NCBI RefSeq assembly: GCF_003574135.1
Contig: NZ_AP018341.1
Coordinates: forward strand, 1,897,740-1,961,739
Direction: 5' to 3'
Source: a cyanobacterium endosymbiont of Rhopalodia gibberula
Lineage (GTDB): Bacteria; Cyanobacteriota; Cyanobacteriia; Cyanobacteriales; Microcystaceae
DNA length: 64,000 nt
Below the pieces are notes generated by a model, which searched no databases, was not told the origin of the DNA, and saw only the letters and a program-made list of their open reading frames with translations. The position numbers and the translations under genes are program-made. Of the stretch, positions 17,894-28,775 are shown in pieces. Every line of letters begins with the position of its first letter. Positions within the stretch are counted from its first letter, which is position 1.

Positions 17894-19891
17894 ATGCTTA
17901 GACCATTTTGGAAATCATTGTTAGTTAGTCCAGCCCTGTTGGGAATGGCTTTAGCCGTCTCACCCGCTGCAACGGCAGCCGAAACCAAGTCACAGGCTGG
18001 AGTTTCCCGGAACGAGACAATGGCGTTTGAGGTTGCTCAAGTTGAGCAATCTCAATTGATAGAACAGTTAGAAACCTATAGCGGTGAAGATGGACTGGAA
18101 ACTAATCAACAAGTAACCAGCGTTAGTGAACTACGGGATGTGTCTCCTACTGACTGGGCTTATGAAGCTCTTCGTAGTTTAGTTGAACGTTATGGTTGTA
18201 TTGTTGGTTATCCTGACCGTACCTTCCGAGGTAACCGTGCTACCTCTCGTTGGGAATTTGCCGCGGGTTTGAACGCTTGTCTAAACACCATGGAGCGTCT
18301 AATCCAAGAGAACGTCGCGGTTCTACGGGAAGATATCGAGAAACTCAAGCGGTTAATGCAAGAATTTGAAGCAGAACTTGCTGCTTTAGGCGCACGGGTC
18401 GACAACTTAGAGGGCCGGGTAGCTTTCTTAGAAGATCATCAATTCTCCACTACTACAAAATTGGTCGGGGAGGTCATTTTCGCTGTTACTGGAGCAGGTG
18501 GTAGCCGTTCATCTGAGGATAACCAAGCTGTTCTACAAGATAGGATTCGCTTAAGCTTCAACAGCAGTTTCAGTGGGGAAGATCTTTTAGTAACTCGTTT
18601 ATCTGCTAGTACGGGGACTGGAAGTAATCGTTTTACTATGAACCAGCCTGATCTACGGGTAATTAACCCCGATACAGGTCAACCTATCGGAATTTCTCTT
18701 GAAGAAAATACTGTCATCAACCCTACTGCCACCCAAACCTTTAACATTGGACCACGGCGAAATGAAGAAGATAATGACGTTGTCATTGACTGGGTTGGTT
18801 ATTACGCTCCAATCGAAATCTTCAATAACTTCAAGGTTGATACCTACGTATCGGCTTGGGGTGGTAAATGGTACGACTTCGTGCCCACTTTGAACCCCTT
18901 CTTCGAGGATTTCGACGGTGGTAAAGGTTCTTTAAGTACTTTTTCTCAACGTAACCCCATTTACCGGATTGGGGGTGGTGCTGGTGCCGGTGCGAGTGTT
19001 CAGCTTGACTGGTTAAATAACGTTCTCGGTCCCACATCTATCAGCTTCGGTTATTTAGCAGGAACCCCCAACAGTCCTTGTGTGAATGGTGATGGTGGCG
19101 GTAAATGTAACAGTGGAAAAAGTACTAACCCTGTGACCGGCAAACCCTATGCTGAAAGTGATGGTGGTAACGGTCTGTTCAATGGTAACTACGGTGCTTT
19201 GGCTCAGATCAATACCAATATTTTTGACAGTGTGAACATTGGTTTTACCTATGTTCACGCTTACCACAAACCCGACAGCCCCATCTTCGGTGAAGGTATT
19301 AACCAGGGGCCTGGAATTGTTGGTACTTCCATTGCTAATGGTTCTCGTTCTACTCTAAGTAATGCCCTTGCTGGTGGAAGCGTAGGAGATCCAGGAACTA
19401 GTACTAGCTCCTTTAATGGAAGCGGACGTAACTCTCTAGATGGGTTGGAAGTTAATCCTTTTGACTGGGGTGGTAAAGTCACTAACAGTTACGGTGTTGC
19501 TGGTACTTGGCGCCCTTATGACTGGGTTAACTTCAGTGCGTTTGGTTCATTCCACAACGTTCGTTATCTTGGTCGTGGTATGAGTGGTGAACTTTGGACT
19601 GGTGGCGGTGGATTCGCCTTCCCCGATTTGTTCAAAGAAGGCAACTTATTAGGTGTGTTTGCCGGGGTTCAACCTTATCAGGGTGATAGTGATCGTCCTA
19701 CCACTGCGGGGTATTACGAGTTACCTCTACAAAACCCCATAACAGTTGAAGTATTCTATCGCTATCAGGTTACAGACAATATTTCTCTGACTCCTGGTGT
19801 GATTTGGATTTCCAAACCCGAGCAATTTGTTAATATGCAAGGGTCTGACGGTGAAGTTATCGGAACCCTTAGAGGTACCTTTTCCTTCTAA
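17894..19891 (+). CDS. SLH-domain OprB-type outer-membrane porin (iron-uptake porin class)
   Basis: 665 residues. Signal peptide at residues 1-28 (LLVSPALLGMALAVSPAATA); the protein is exported to the outer membrane. One S-layer homology domain follows at about 75-130 (DWAYEALRSLVERYGCIVGY, then TSRWEFAAGLNACLN) and should anchor to the cell-wall polymer. A coiled coil at about 135-178 (EDIEKLKRLMQEFEAELAAL) precedes an OprB/Som-type beta-barrel of about 470 residues ending in the aromatic TLRGTFSF. Gly/Asn/Ser-rich loops at 420-440 and 480-515 are typical surface loops. Codon use is GC-richer than the neighbours, as expected of a highly expressed gene. GAGG lies 11 nt before the ATG; a strong terminator follows. 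In relatives these porins pass small solutes and inorganic ions, including iron. Confidence 0.92.
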   Translation: MLRPFWKSLLVSPALLGMALAVSPAATAAETKSQAGVSRNETMAFEVAQVEQSQLIEQLETYSGEDGLETNQQVTSVSELRDVSPTDWAYEALRSLVERYGCIVGYPDRTFRGNRATSRWEFAAGLNACLNTMERLIQENVAVLREDIEKLKRLMQEFEAELAALGARVDNLEGRVAFLEDHQFSTTTKLVGEVIFAVTGAGGSRSSEDNQAVLQDRIRLSFNSSFSGEDLLVTRLSASTGTGSNRFTMNQPDLRVINPDTGQPIGISLEENTVINPTATQTFNIGPRRNEEDNDVVIDWVGYYAPIEIFNNFKVDTYVSAWGGKWYDFVPTLNPFFEDFDGGKGSLSTFSQRNPIYRIGGGAGAGASVQLDWLNNVLGPTSISFGYLAGTPNSPCVNGDGGGKCNSGKSTNPVTGKPYAESDGGNGLFNGNYGALAQINTNIFDSVNIGFTYVHAYHKPDSPIFGEGINQGPGIVGTSIANGSRSTLSNALAGGSVGDPGTSTSSFNGSGRNSLDGLEVNPFDWGGKVTNSYGVAGTWRPYDWVNFSAFGSFHNVRYLGRGMSGELWTGGGGFAFPDLFKEGNLLGVFAGVQPYQGDSDRPTTAGYYELPLQNPITVEVFYRYQVTDNISLTPGVIWISKPEQFVNMQGSDGEVIGTLRGTFSF

Positions 19892-19913
19892 ATCTGAATC
19901 TAGTGTAGATTAA

Positions 19914-19947
19914 AAAAAGGCCCTGCTGATAACAGCAGGGCCTTTTT
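19914..19947 (+). terminator. Rho-independent terminator of the porin gene
   Basis: Perfect 15-bp stem (arms 19914-19928 and 19933-19947) with a 4-nt ATAA loop, GC-rich centre GGCCCTGCTG and a T-run. It starts 23 bp past the stop. Confidence 0.92.
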
Positions 19948-21185
19948 GATAGTTTAGATTCAAAAAGTAGACCTCAGTAACTTTTTTAGATCGAAGTTTG
20001 ATTAAGTCAATACTCAACTAGTATTTTTTCAATTAGGCGAAATTTAGGCTAAATACTCCTAATATTGCTAATTTTATACAAATTACTTTATATCAACGTG
20101 AGTTCGACCAAAGGTTATGAAGAGAAAGGGAAACGACAGTCCCATGCCAAAAGTAACATTTGTTGCAGTCTGGTACTAAGGATACTAAGATATCATCCTA
20201 ACCGCACCGAAGTTTTTTGTGATCTAGATCACTTCTGTCAAGAATTTTAACAGTATTGCAATTTTGTTCCTTAATTTACAGATTTTCTAGGAAAAAGATA
20301 ATGTTTTTTTGATTAAAAGAGGTTAAGTTCTGACCATTTTTATTGCTTTAAATGGATCATAATACAAATCTTTTAGAGATTTTTATAAATCACAGTTCTT
20401 CCCCATTGCAAAAAAGTATTTAAGTTAACTCTAGGAGACACAAACGACCATGAACTTTTTCCTTAACACAGGAAAAAGTTCATGGTCAATTATATTGAGT
20501 ATTCTTTACACAAGGACTCTTTGAAACTGTTTTTTGATATAAATAGTTAAGAACTAAACTAGAAACATATCTGAAATCAAATATTTATAGATTATCGACT
20601 AGATTTAGATTTTTATTTATAAATAAATCTAGTCTCACTTCACGCTTAAATAAAATATAGTTTTTAATTATTTATTGGCGGTTAGTATTTTTACTAATTG
20701 TTGACTTTTTCGTATTTTTTACTTAAAAATTAAGAATAATAACTATGTTTTTAAATTTTGTCAGATTTACGTTGTGTAACACTTAAGTCCAAACAACTTA
20801 GTGCAAACATAAAACTATTTAAGTTTAATACAAAATTATCTTCAATTAAGCTCAAAGAATCAACGTTAAAGCTTCAACAACTCTTGTTAAGTTAAAGTAA
20901 TCAAGGTCCTAGACTAATGTTGTTGTAGATACTTTATTCATTGATTAAAAAACAAGACCTTTTTAAATATAGGTTTTTAGAAAAAAATACAATAAACAAA
21001 CCGGACACTGATGTAAGTGTAGATAGATTATAATAAAACCTAGGATAATACATCCACAGCAGGATAGCAGCTGCAGTTGGTGATTAGAATTCTTAACCAA
21101 AAATCTAACTTCGCTATTTGACGATTTAATTAAACCTTTTCATTTTTCAGTAAGTTTGTTTACTTTAGCTTCTCCTCATTGAATA
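19948..21185. other. AT-rich gap with short relics and a hairpin
   Basis: 1.2 kb without an intact gene. At about 20190-20250 the plus strand reads YHPNRTEVFCDLDHFCQEF and a stop, resembling the extreme N-terminus of IS982/IS4-type transposases (xxFCxxDDFCxxF); the rest is gone. A perfect 17-bp hairpin carrying a start codon is at 20446-20487. An 11-bp inverted repeat lies at 20597-20644. Confidence 0.45.
20446..20487 (+). repeat. Perfect 17-bp hairpin overlapping a possible start codon
   Basis: Arms 20446-20462 (GACCATGAACTTTTTCC) and 20471-20487 are exact complements with an 8-nt loop. AGGAGA at 20433-20438 lies 11 nt before the ATG in the left arm; the frame MNFFLNTGKSSWSIILSILY runs 24 codons to a TGA at 20524. 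It could be the truncated 5' end of a lost gene or a regulated leader. Confidence 0.5.
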
Positions 21186-21569
21186 TTAATCTTGTATATA
21201 ATCCGTCCCATTAATTAAGGCAATTTCAGCACGAATAAATTCGCGCCCTAAATAGGCTGCATGGTCTAACATAGTGACTGGACAAGGTTTAATTTCTTCA
21301 AATATTTTGACACACAATTCTTTAGCTGTTCTCCCCTTATAAACTTTCTCGAAAGTACGTTCAACTTCTCCTTCACAAGCAATTATTTCACCGGTTTCAG
21401 GATCAGCAGCTAACCCTTGTTCATTAATAACATTAGTAAAATATTCGGCACAAATCAACTTATCCTCACGCTCAAGATAAATAATAAAGTAGCCACCAGG
21501 ATCAAGAGCAATAAAACGTTTCGACAGTTCGTTATCAATGGAACTGATTTTTTCTAGAATTTGAGTCAT
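21186..21569 (-). CDS. DUF4346-like conserved protein
   Basis: 127 residues. FIALDPGGYFIIYLEREDKL near the N-terminus, a GRTAKELCVKIFEE segment in the middle and the C-terminal MLDHAAYLGREFIRAEIALI followed by NGTDYIQD match the domain I know as DUF4346 (name from memory), found in cyanobacteria and methanogens, either alone or fused to other domains. The invariant HAAYLGRE block suggests an enzymatic or ligand-binding role, but none is established. It lies 93 bp downstream of pyk on the same strand and may be cotranscribed with it. Confidence 0.75.
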   Translation of the reverse strand: MTQILEKISSIDNELSKRFIALDPGGYFIIYLEREDKLICAEYFTNVINEQGLAADPETGEIIACEGEVERTFEKVYKGRTAKELCVKIFEEIKPCPVTMLDHAAYLGREFIRAEIALINGTDYIQD

Positions 21570-21662
21570 TAAGGATTAAGCTCTCTTTAAGATAAGAACA
21601 TAATTTACGATTCTAAATTAATAGAACAAGTTAAGTAAGGTTAAGCAAAAACGATTAACCAC

Positions 21663-23441
21663 TTAAAACAATTCGTTTCCATTGCCCCTAGCTACAGCTC
21701 CAGAATAAACATGGCCTTTTTCAGCATCTAAAGTTACGATTGCCCCTTCACGAATAATTTGGGTAGCATCTTTCATAGCAACAATAACAGGAACTCCTAA
21801 CCGAATTCCGATGACTGCCGCATGACTGGTAAGACTGGATTCCTCGGTAATAATACCTGAAGCTTTTCGCATCATCTCCACAAAGTCGGCATTTGTTCGG
21901 GGAACTACCAGAATATCTCCAGCCTTAAAATCCCCTAATTCACGAGGATTATGAGCGATTCTCGCTCGTCCACTAGCAGAAGCCTGGCCAATTCCTACTC
22001 CCTTTCCTAAAATAGCCTTGACCATTTCTATTTTAATTAAATCCGTTGATCCGGAAACCCCTTGAAGAGTTCCAGCTGTCATCACTACTAAATCTCCATC
22101 TTGGACTAACTGATTTTCCTGAGCAATATTAATAGCTGATTGAAATGTTTGACTGGGGGAGGGAAAATCGAGAACTAACAAAGATTTAACCCCCCAAACT
22201 AACTGTAACTGTCGAGCTACATCTACATGAGCCGTGATAGCTAAAATTGGTTTAGGAGGACGAAATTTAGAAACATTTCGTGCTGTTGATCCCGTTTTTG
22301 TCAAAGTCATAATAGCAGCTGCGTCTAATTCCTGGGCAATTTGACTAACCGCCGAAGAAATAGCATTAGTTATTGATTGTCTGGGATTAGAAGAAGATTT
22401 AATGAAGACAGGTTCTTGTTCCATACGTTCGGCAATAGTAGCCATAGTAGCTACTGCTTCGACGGGATATTTACCCACTGCGGTTTCATTGGAAAGCATT
22501 ACTGCATCAGTTCCATCGAGAATAGCATTAGCCACATCTGAGACTTCAGCGCGAGTAGGACGGGGATTATTGGCCATACTATCCAACATTTGGGTGGCCG
22601 TAATCACCGGAATTCCCAATTTATTAGCAGTGAGAATCAGGCGTTTTTGAAGAATTGGTACATCTTCGGCGGGTAACTCTACTCCTAAATCTCCCCTAGC
22701 AACCATTACCCCATTACAGAGAGTAAGAATTTCTTCCATTGCTTCGATCGCCTCATGTTTCTCGATCTTGGCAATTACTGGGACTGCTTTCCCCGCATTA
22801 GCGATTAAGTCCTTAATTTCCAGGATATCCTGGGGATTACGAACAAAACTGAGGGCAACCCAATCAACTCCTTGGTCAAGTCCAAACATCAAATCGGTTT
22901 TATCTTTAGCGGTTAACGCTTTAACCGACAGGTAAACTCCTGGAAAGTTAACTCCTTTATTACTGGAGAGAATACCCCCAACTACTACTCTGCAGTGTAA
23001 TTCTTGACTGACGCGATCAATTTTCTCCACTCGCATTTCTACTTTGCCATCATCGAGGAGAATTTTTGCTCCATCAGGGACTTCATCGGTTAGATGTTCA
23101 TAGCTAACGTAGCTAATTTCTGAAGTGCATTCAACTTGACGACTAGTAAGAATAAAAAGATCACCATTTTTTAGATTGATAGATCCACAGGTAAATTTAC
23201 CAAGACGAATTTTAGGCCCTTGTAAATCCTGTAGGATACCCACAGGTTCATTAAGTTCAAAGGCTGTTTGACGAATGAGGCGAATCGTATGTTGATGGTA
23301 ATCGTGATCACCGTGGGAAAAATTAAGACGAAAAGTCGTAGCACCAGCTAAGATAAGCTGTCGTAGCACCTCTTTATCCTGGGTAGCTGGGCCGACAGTG
23401 GCAACAATTTTAGTTCGACGAAATAGGGGTCGCGGTTGCAT
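21663..23441 (-). CDS. pyk: Pyruvate kinase with C-terminal PEP-utilizer domain
   Basis: 592 residues, the long form common in cyanobacteria (about 590). Converts PEP and ADP to pyruvate and ATP. The TIM-barrel domain starts RRTKIVATVGPATQ and holds FRLNFSHGDH, the K/Mg site VIAKIEKHEAIEAMEEIL, MVARGDLGVELP and TATQMLDSM. After the alpha/beta C-domain, about residues 490-592 form a swivelling PEP-utilizer (phosphohistidine) domain with EESSLTSHAAVIGIRLGVP; its function in pyruvate kinases is not settled. The start MQPRPLFRRTKIVATVGPAT is normal for the family. DUF4346-like gene follows downstream. Confidence 0.96.
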   Translation of the reverse strand: MQPRPLFRRTKIVATVGPATQDKEVLRQLILAGATTFRLNFSHGDHDYHQHTIRLIRQTAFELNEPVGILQDLQGPKIRLGKFTCGSINLKNGDLFILTSRQVECTSEISYVSYEHLTDEVPDGAKILLDDGKVEMRVEKIDRVSQELHCRVVVGGILSSNKGVNFPGVYLSVKALTAKDKTDLMFGLDQGVDWVALSFVRNPQDILEIKDLIANAGKAVPVIAKIEKHEAIEAMEEILTLCNGVMVARGDLGVELPAEDVPILQKRLILTANKLGIPVITATQMLDSMANNPRPTRAEVSDVANAILDGTDAVMLSNETAVGKYPVEAVATMATIAERMEQEPVFIKSSSNPRQSITNAISSAVSQIAQELDAAAIMTLTKTGSTARNVSKFRPPKPILAITAHVDVARQLQLVWGVKSLLVLDFPSPSQTFQSAINIAQENQLVQDGDLVVMTAGTLQGVSGSTDLIKIEMVKAILGKGVGIGQASASGRARIAHNPRELGDFKAGDILVVPRTNADFVEMMRKASGIITEESSLTSHAAVIGIRLGVPVIVAMKDATQIIREGAIVTLDAEKGHVYSGAVARGNGNELF

Positions 23442-25299
23442 AGGGATATCAAGACCCTAGGGTTAAGGATCGATCGTATTCTTAAAGATTAGTTTTCCTT
23501 GCTCATCTTCTCATATATCAAACTAAAAATCATAAAAGTTCCCTATTTTTTTAGGTAGGAGTCATATGTCGTATAAACAAAGTTTAATGTACTACATTTT
23601 TATATTGCAATTTTGCAAGACTCAAAAACATTAAAATAATTGTTATAAATCACTGGAAATCATTAGAAATAAACTAAAGAACAGACAACTGAACAAAATA
23701 GAGAATGTGTCAAAATATATAAATAGCTATCGGGATCATTCCCAAAAATAAAATACTAAGTTTCACCCATATTTCCATACCTAGTATTTTTGCTAAACTC
23801 CAATACTCAAGCTGTAATAATTGCTCCGAGATGTTCGACGACTTGTTTCATGAGAATGTGAATCGTTGCTGGCTAAGAACAAATTGCAAACTTGTTTACA
23901 CAATAAAGTAACACGATATATTGATATTATAGGTAGAATCTTAAGTATTAGTAATACAGCTATGGTAATGCAAACTTAAGTAGAATCATCAAATTTTTTG
24001 GCAAAAAATTGATTTAATTATGTTATTTTATTTCGACCGGTCAAAAGTAGGAGCATCTGTAAATTTATAAAAAGAAAATCTGAGGTTATCTTAACTTACT
24101 TTTTACGAGCTCATTATAGATAAACTTAAATAAATCTAAAATAAAAAAGTAATTAAGAAATGGTGATCATTAGATATTAGTCTTTCTAAAAGAATTATTC
24201 CAAAAAAGTTGGAAGAGTAATAATTATAATAAATATTGATTTATGTAAATTTTTTTCTATAAAAATAATAAATATTCTGTTAAAATCCAAGAGAATGTAA
24301 AGTCAAAAGATTGTAGATTGTGCAAAGCTTTTATAAGAAAATCTGGAAAGATAATTCCTAAATTAATTTGTCAAAAACAAAGAAATTATTCTGTTTCTAG
24401 AAAAAAAAGGATTAAGAAAAAGATGTTAAATGTTTCAAGTAGCCATCTTAAATTATTAAATAACTTATCTTACCTAAGTAATTATCTAATTTAATAAAAA
24501 AAATAAATCAACTTATGAAAAAATAAATACCTTTAAAAGAAGAACTATCAATATAAATAAATAAAGACTTAAATTAGTTCTTTGATCAAAGAAAAAGTTT
24601 TAAAAAGTAAATATAAAAATACTTGAACAAAAACAAACTTTAAGAATAAAATGCCAACTAAAAGTAAATTTAAACCATAATAAATAGCAAAATAAATCTA
24701 AATATAACCCCAAAATATAAAGTTATATACACAGTGAAAACAAGATAGACACTAAAAATAGATAAAATTAAAATTTTTGTAGAAAAAATAAGACGGATAT
24801 AGTAATTGTTTTTAACAATCACCAAGTACGTATAAGTATTTTATTCAAGATCAAACTAACTTCTGTTTATAAATCTATTTTTCACCTACTCATGATTAAC
24901 AATTTTCTATAAAAAATTTTAATAATTTTAAATTAAAATCCATAAAAATACCGTTTTTTTAGAAAAAAGCATAATTTTACTAAAAAAATAAACTTAATCA
25001 ACATTAAGTAAAATTAAATAAACAGCATTAAAGCAAAAATTCAACTTCTCTCTGATTATTAAATTACTCAGAAATAATTTTAAAAATATTTTTTACTTAC
25101 TTGTTACTTGAATTTACCTATTTAGTAAAAGCTTAGCAATTCTCTTAAAATTAATTAACACTAAATATTTCTGGCTTTTTAACTCAATTTAGTTATTTTA
25201 TAACTGATAAAATTATTAATTTCAATTAAGCAGTTCTAAAGTTTTCCCAAAATTATAATAATTATTTTTTTATTCTAGAGAATTTATATTCCACACAAT
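23442..25299. other. Gene-free AT-rich stretch upstream of hpnH
   Basis: 1.9 kb. No intact gene. A faint third IS630-like trace lies at about 24794-24850 on the plus strand (DIVIVFNNHQVRISILFK), aligned with the DNxxxH motif of the copies at 1896 and 30061. The minus strand at about 23820-23860 reads MKQVVEHLGAIITA and a stop, with no ribosome site. The rest is almost pure A/T with no visible signal. Confidence 0.45.
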
Positions 25300-25329
25300 T
25301 TGTCAATTTGTAACCACTGTGTCTATAAT
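25300..25329 (+). promoter_or_regulatory. Promoter of hpnH
   Basis: TTGTCA (25300-25305), 18-bp spacer, TATAAT (25324-25329). This near-consensus sigma-70 type promoter places the transcript start about 22 nt before the hpnH ATG. Confidence 0.65.
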
Positions 25330-25358
25330 ACTGAGAAATCAGAGGTGTGAAGAAATCT

Positions 25359-26375
25359 ATGGCTATTCAATTGCGACAAGCACTCAAGGTAGGGACTTAT
25401 ATCATCAGTCAACGTTTATTGGGTCGTCAACGTTTTCCCTTAGTATTGATGTTAGAACCCCTATTCCGTTGTAATCTAGCCTGTTCAGGATGCGGGAAAA
25501 TTCAACATCCGCCAGAAATTCTTAAGCGCAACCTGACCCCAGAAGAATGCTTTGCTGCGGTAGAAGAATGTGGCGCACCGGTAGTATCTATCCCAGGAGG
25601 AGAACCTTTATTACATCCGCAAATTGATGAAATTGTCGAAGGATTGATACAACGGAAAAAGTTCGTTTATTTATGTACTAATGCTCTCCTTTTAAAGAAA
25701 AGTCTCTACAAGTTCAAACCGTCTCCCTATCTGACTTTTAGTGTTCATCTTGATGGGTTACAAAAAAAACATGATGAATGTGTTGATCGCCCAGGGGTTT
25801 TTGATAAAGCAATCACCGCAATTAAAGCAGCGAAAACAGGAGGATTTAGAGTAACTACAAATACAACAGTTTTTAAAGGATCAGATCCCCAAGAAATGCA
25901 GGATTTTTTTGATTTTCTTGAAACCTTGAGAACCGATGGTATGATGATTTCTCCAGGTTATAGCTATGAATGGGCTCCCGATCAAGATCATTTCTTAAAA
26001 CGGGAACAAACTAAGGCATTATTTCGGGAAATCCTAAGTCCTTGGAAGTTGGGCAAAAAGAAATGGAATTTTAATCACAATCCTCTATTTTTAGATTTTC
26101 TATTAGGAGAGAAAGATTATGAATGTACTCCCTGGGGAAGTCCAAGTTATAGTGTTCTTGGCTGGCAAAAACCATGTTATCTTTTGAATGAGGGTCATTA
26201 TAAAACCTTTAAAGAACTGTTAGAAGAAACTAATTGGGATAATTATGGTAACAAGAGTGATAATCCCCAATGTGTTGACTGTATGGTACATTGTGGTTAT
26301 GAACCAACTGCAGCTGTAGATGCAATAAAATTCGCCAATGTGGGGCGTGCTTTGGAAAGTCTATTTAGTGCTTAA
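25359..26375 (+). CDS. hpnH: HpnH, adenosyl-hopene transferase (radical SAM)
   Basis: 338 residues from the ATG at 25359; an upstream in-frame GTG at 25347 abuts the AGAGG ribosome site and is unlikely. It attaches the 5'-deoxyadenosyl group to diploptene/hopene, the first step to C35 bacteriohopanepolyols. The radical SAM cluster motif is [12 protein letters not shown] (Cys38, Cys42, Cys45), followed by [28 protein letters not shown], and an extra C-terminal cysteine region ([14 protein letters not shown]) with the DUF3463 domain. Length and order are normal. It stands alone; no squalene-hopene cyclase or other hpn gene is in the window. Its conservation inside a desert of decayed DNA implies that hopanoids are still needed. 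Confidence 0.95.
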   Translation: MAIQLRQALKVGTYIISQRLLGRQRFPLVLMLEPLFRCNLACSGCGKIQHPPEILKRNLTPEECFAAVEECGAPVVSIPGGEPLLHPQIDEIVEGLIQRKKFVYLCTNALLLKKSLYKFKPSPYLTFSVHLDGLQKKHDECVDRPGVFDKAITAIKAAKTGGFRVTTNTTVFKGSDPQEMQDFFDFLETLRTDGMMISPGYSYEWAPDQDHFLKREQTKALFREILSPWKLGKKKWNFNHNPLFLDFLLGEKDYECTPWGSPSYSVLGWQKPCYLLNEGHYKTFKELLEETNWDNYGNKSDNPQCVDCMVHCGYEPTAAVDAIKFANVGRALESLFSA

Positions 26376-26424
26376 GGTTTATCAAAAATAAATTCTTAGA
26401 AATTGGATAATTTTCTCTTAAATT

Positions 26425-26447
26425 AGCCTAGGGGTTTCTCCTAGGTT
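26425..26447 (+). terminator. Probable terminator of hpnH
   Basis: AGCCTAGG (26425-26432) pairs with CCTAGGTT (26440-26447) with one wobble and a 7-nt loop, followed by GATTTTTAT. Fifty bp past the stop. Confidence 0.65.
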
Positions 26448-27916
26448 GATTTTTATATCCATCGTTCTTTTTATATTATAAAAATATCTACACCATAGAC
26501 AATTAGGTATAAATGAACAACACTTTGTTAAAAACTTTTGAGAACGTAGATAAACTTTCAACTAATATGAAAAAAATCAAACAAAATTTAAAAATAATAG
26601 AAATAGTAGTCAGCATAAATTTGATATTATTAAATACAGCCTAGTTAAATAACATTTAGACTTTTATATTTAGTTCTTAGTTAATTAACTTCCTTGTTAT
26701 TTTGAGTCCTAAAAAGAAATATTTTATAAATAAAAATATTTCCTTTTAGGTAAAGTTTGATAGCTTCATAAAAGATGGCTAAAAAATAGAGGATCTAATT
26801 TAATTTAGATTAAAGAAGTTAGTTTATTTTTTTTTAAATTGATGATGATTTTGTTAATTAATGCTACTATCTGAAGTAGCAGCAAATATGTTTAATATAA
26901 CAAAACAAGTTAATACTCAATTATATAATCACAAAAAACTTAGATAAAAAGTAAAACAGCTCCAAAATACTAGTCAAGAAAAAAAATGTAAGATTTAAAT
27001 AAAAATAAATATTTTTTACTTAAAAAAAAAGAAGATTGAGATATTAATTATTAAATTAATCTTAATCAAGAGAATATATTCTAGATTTGGAAATTTATAA
27101 AATTTCTAACTTCTAAGTTCCTTGATTTGATATTTGACTAGTTGATTCTAAATCATCAGTTCGGTATTATCTAATTAAATTTTAAAAATGAAAACAGACT
27201 ATATTGAAAGCGATAGTTTTATAAAAAAACTTACTGAAAAACTAAAAAACAAAATCAAATTTTATTTATATAAAACTTAACCAGAAAATTTATATATACT
27301 TTATAAGCTCAGATAACATACAAAATTTCCTATTGAATAACATGAATAAAAAATTAATTTAATCCATAAAAAATAACTAAGTATTCTTACATAAGAAGAT
27401 AAAACTCTTAGCAAGAAATCAGTATTAACTCTAATGACTTAGTAAAAAGTATTTTATTTCTTTATATTTCAACTTGGCTCTTAGCTTATTTGATGAATGA
27501 AAGAGACTTTGTTCATAACGTCAAAAAATATTTTTGCTAATAAGCTAATAAATGAAAAATATATTGTAATCCTTAACTAGAAGTAAAAATATGATATCTC
27601 AGCATATTTAAACTTTTAGTTTAAAAAATTTATATTTTACGTCTGAATATTGAGTCCAATAAATTAGTTATTTTATACTATTTATCTTTACAAGAATCTA
27701 GGCAAAAAAATAATAATTATAGGGAAAAAATAAAATAATTAAAGATTGATTAAATCTTCTTATCAAAGAATAATCAAAAATGAGCTTGACTATTTTTTAA
27801 AACTTTATTACGTGCGATTGATTTTTTTAGAATACAAAAATCTGGTTGATTATGAATCGATTGGAAGTTTTGAGACTCACTTTTAAATAATCATTAATGT
27901 CTCTCTATGTAGGATT

Positions 27917-27965
27917 TTTTTAATATAAATAAGTTTTATCCAAAAAAACTTATTTATATTAAAAA
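27917..27965. repeat. Perfect 21-bp hairpin in gene desert
   Basis: Arms 27917-27937 and 27945-27965 are exact complements with a 7-nt loop (ATCCAAA). Almost entirely A/T, with T-runs at the left end of the left arm. May be a relic bidirectional terminator. Confidence 0.5.
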
Positions 27966-28726
27966 TTACGTTGATTATTGATTATATTTTATAATTTTAC
28001 TTCTCAATAAAATTGAGCTAACTTATAATTTTTGTCTCTGACATTAACTTAAAAAGTGCTAATAATATTGTTTATTTGCAAAATAAAGCGATTAGAGATT
28101 AATTCTTAATAAAGATTTTTTTAGTTTTCTTGGTTGGTCATAAAATATCTTAAGTAAGAAATAGAATCTACAAGAATGAGAGGAGTAAATAACACTTAAG
28201 ATAATACGGCTATTTATTCTGAAAGCTAACTATTTATTAAAGATAAAATTACAATTTTTTATATTTTTTTATTTAAAATTACTAAAATTAACATAAATAT
28301 AATAATATCTAAAATTCAGATCTCTTTTGTTGACTAAAAACAAGTAAATTACTTACTTTATAAGCTTTTTTTATTATTACATTATCGGAAATAATAAGAC
28401 GATATTTTAGAGAAAAATTTAAGTATATAATTTTTAAAGAGGAGATAACAGAAGCTATTAATTGAACTGAAAGAATTAAATTTTATTAAAAATAACTACA
28501 TCCAATATAGTTTACTTTACTCGAGTATCTTTATCGATGTTAGACTCGCTAAGATGGACTAGTTCACGTTTCTTATAATAGCTGATTATTTCATTAATGA
28601 TCCTAAATAAGTTATTACGACAAGACAAATTTTAGAAGTAAAAGTTTTATAAATTAATCAAAAACTTAAAAGGCTCCATTTATTAATGGAAGATACTAAT
28701 TAAAGTTGAATGAATTATTGAATTTT

Positions 28727-28775
28727 AAAGATATTCTTATCGCTTTTATTTTAGAGTGATAAGAATATCTTTTTG
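28727..28775 (+). terminator. Terminator-like hairpin without an adjacent gene
   Basis: Arms 28727-28744 and 28755-28772 pair over 18 positions with one wobble and a 10-nt loop, ending in TTTTT. No gene precedes it on the plus strand for 2.3 kb, so it marks either a lost gene or an unannotated transcript. Confidence 0.5.

Noticed and set aside
18208-19482. Several minus-strand frames opposite the porin gene
   Set aside because: Shadows of a GC-richer coding gene in other frames; no independent features.
20065-20250. 61-codon frame on the plus strand as a real gene
   Set aside because: Only the last 19 codons look meaningful (transposase-like); the first part is random and lacks start signals.
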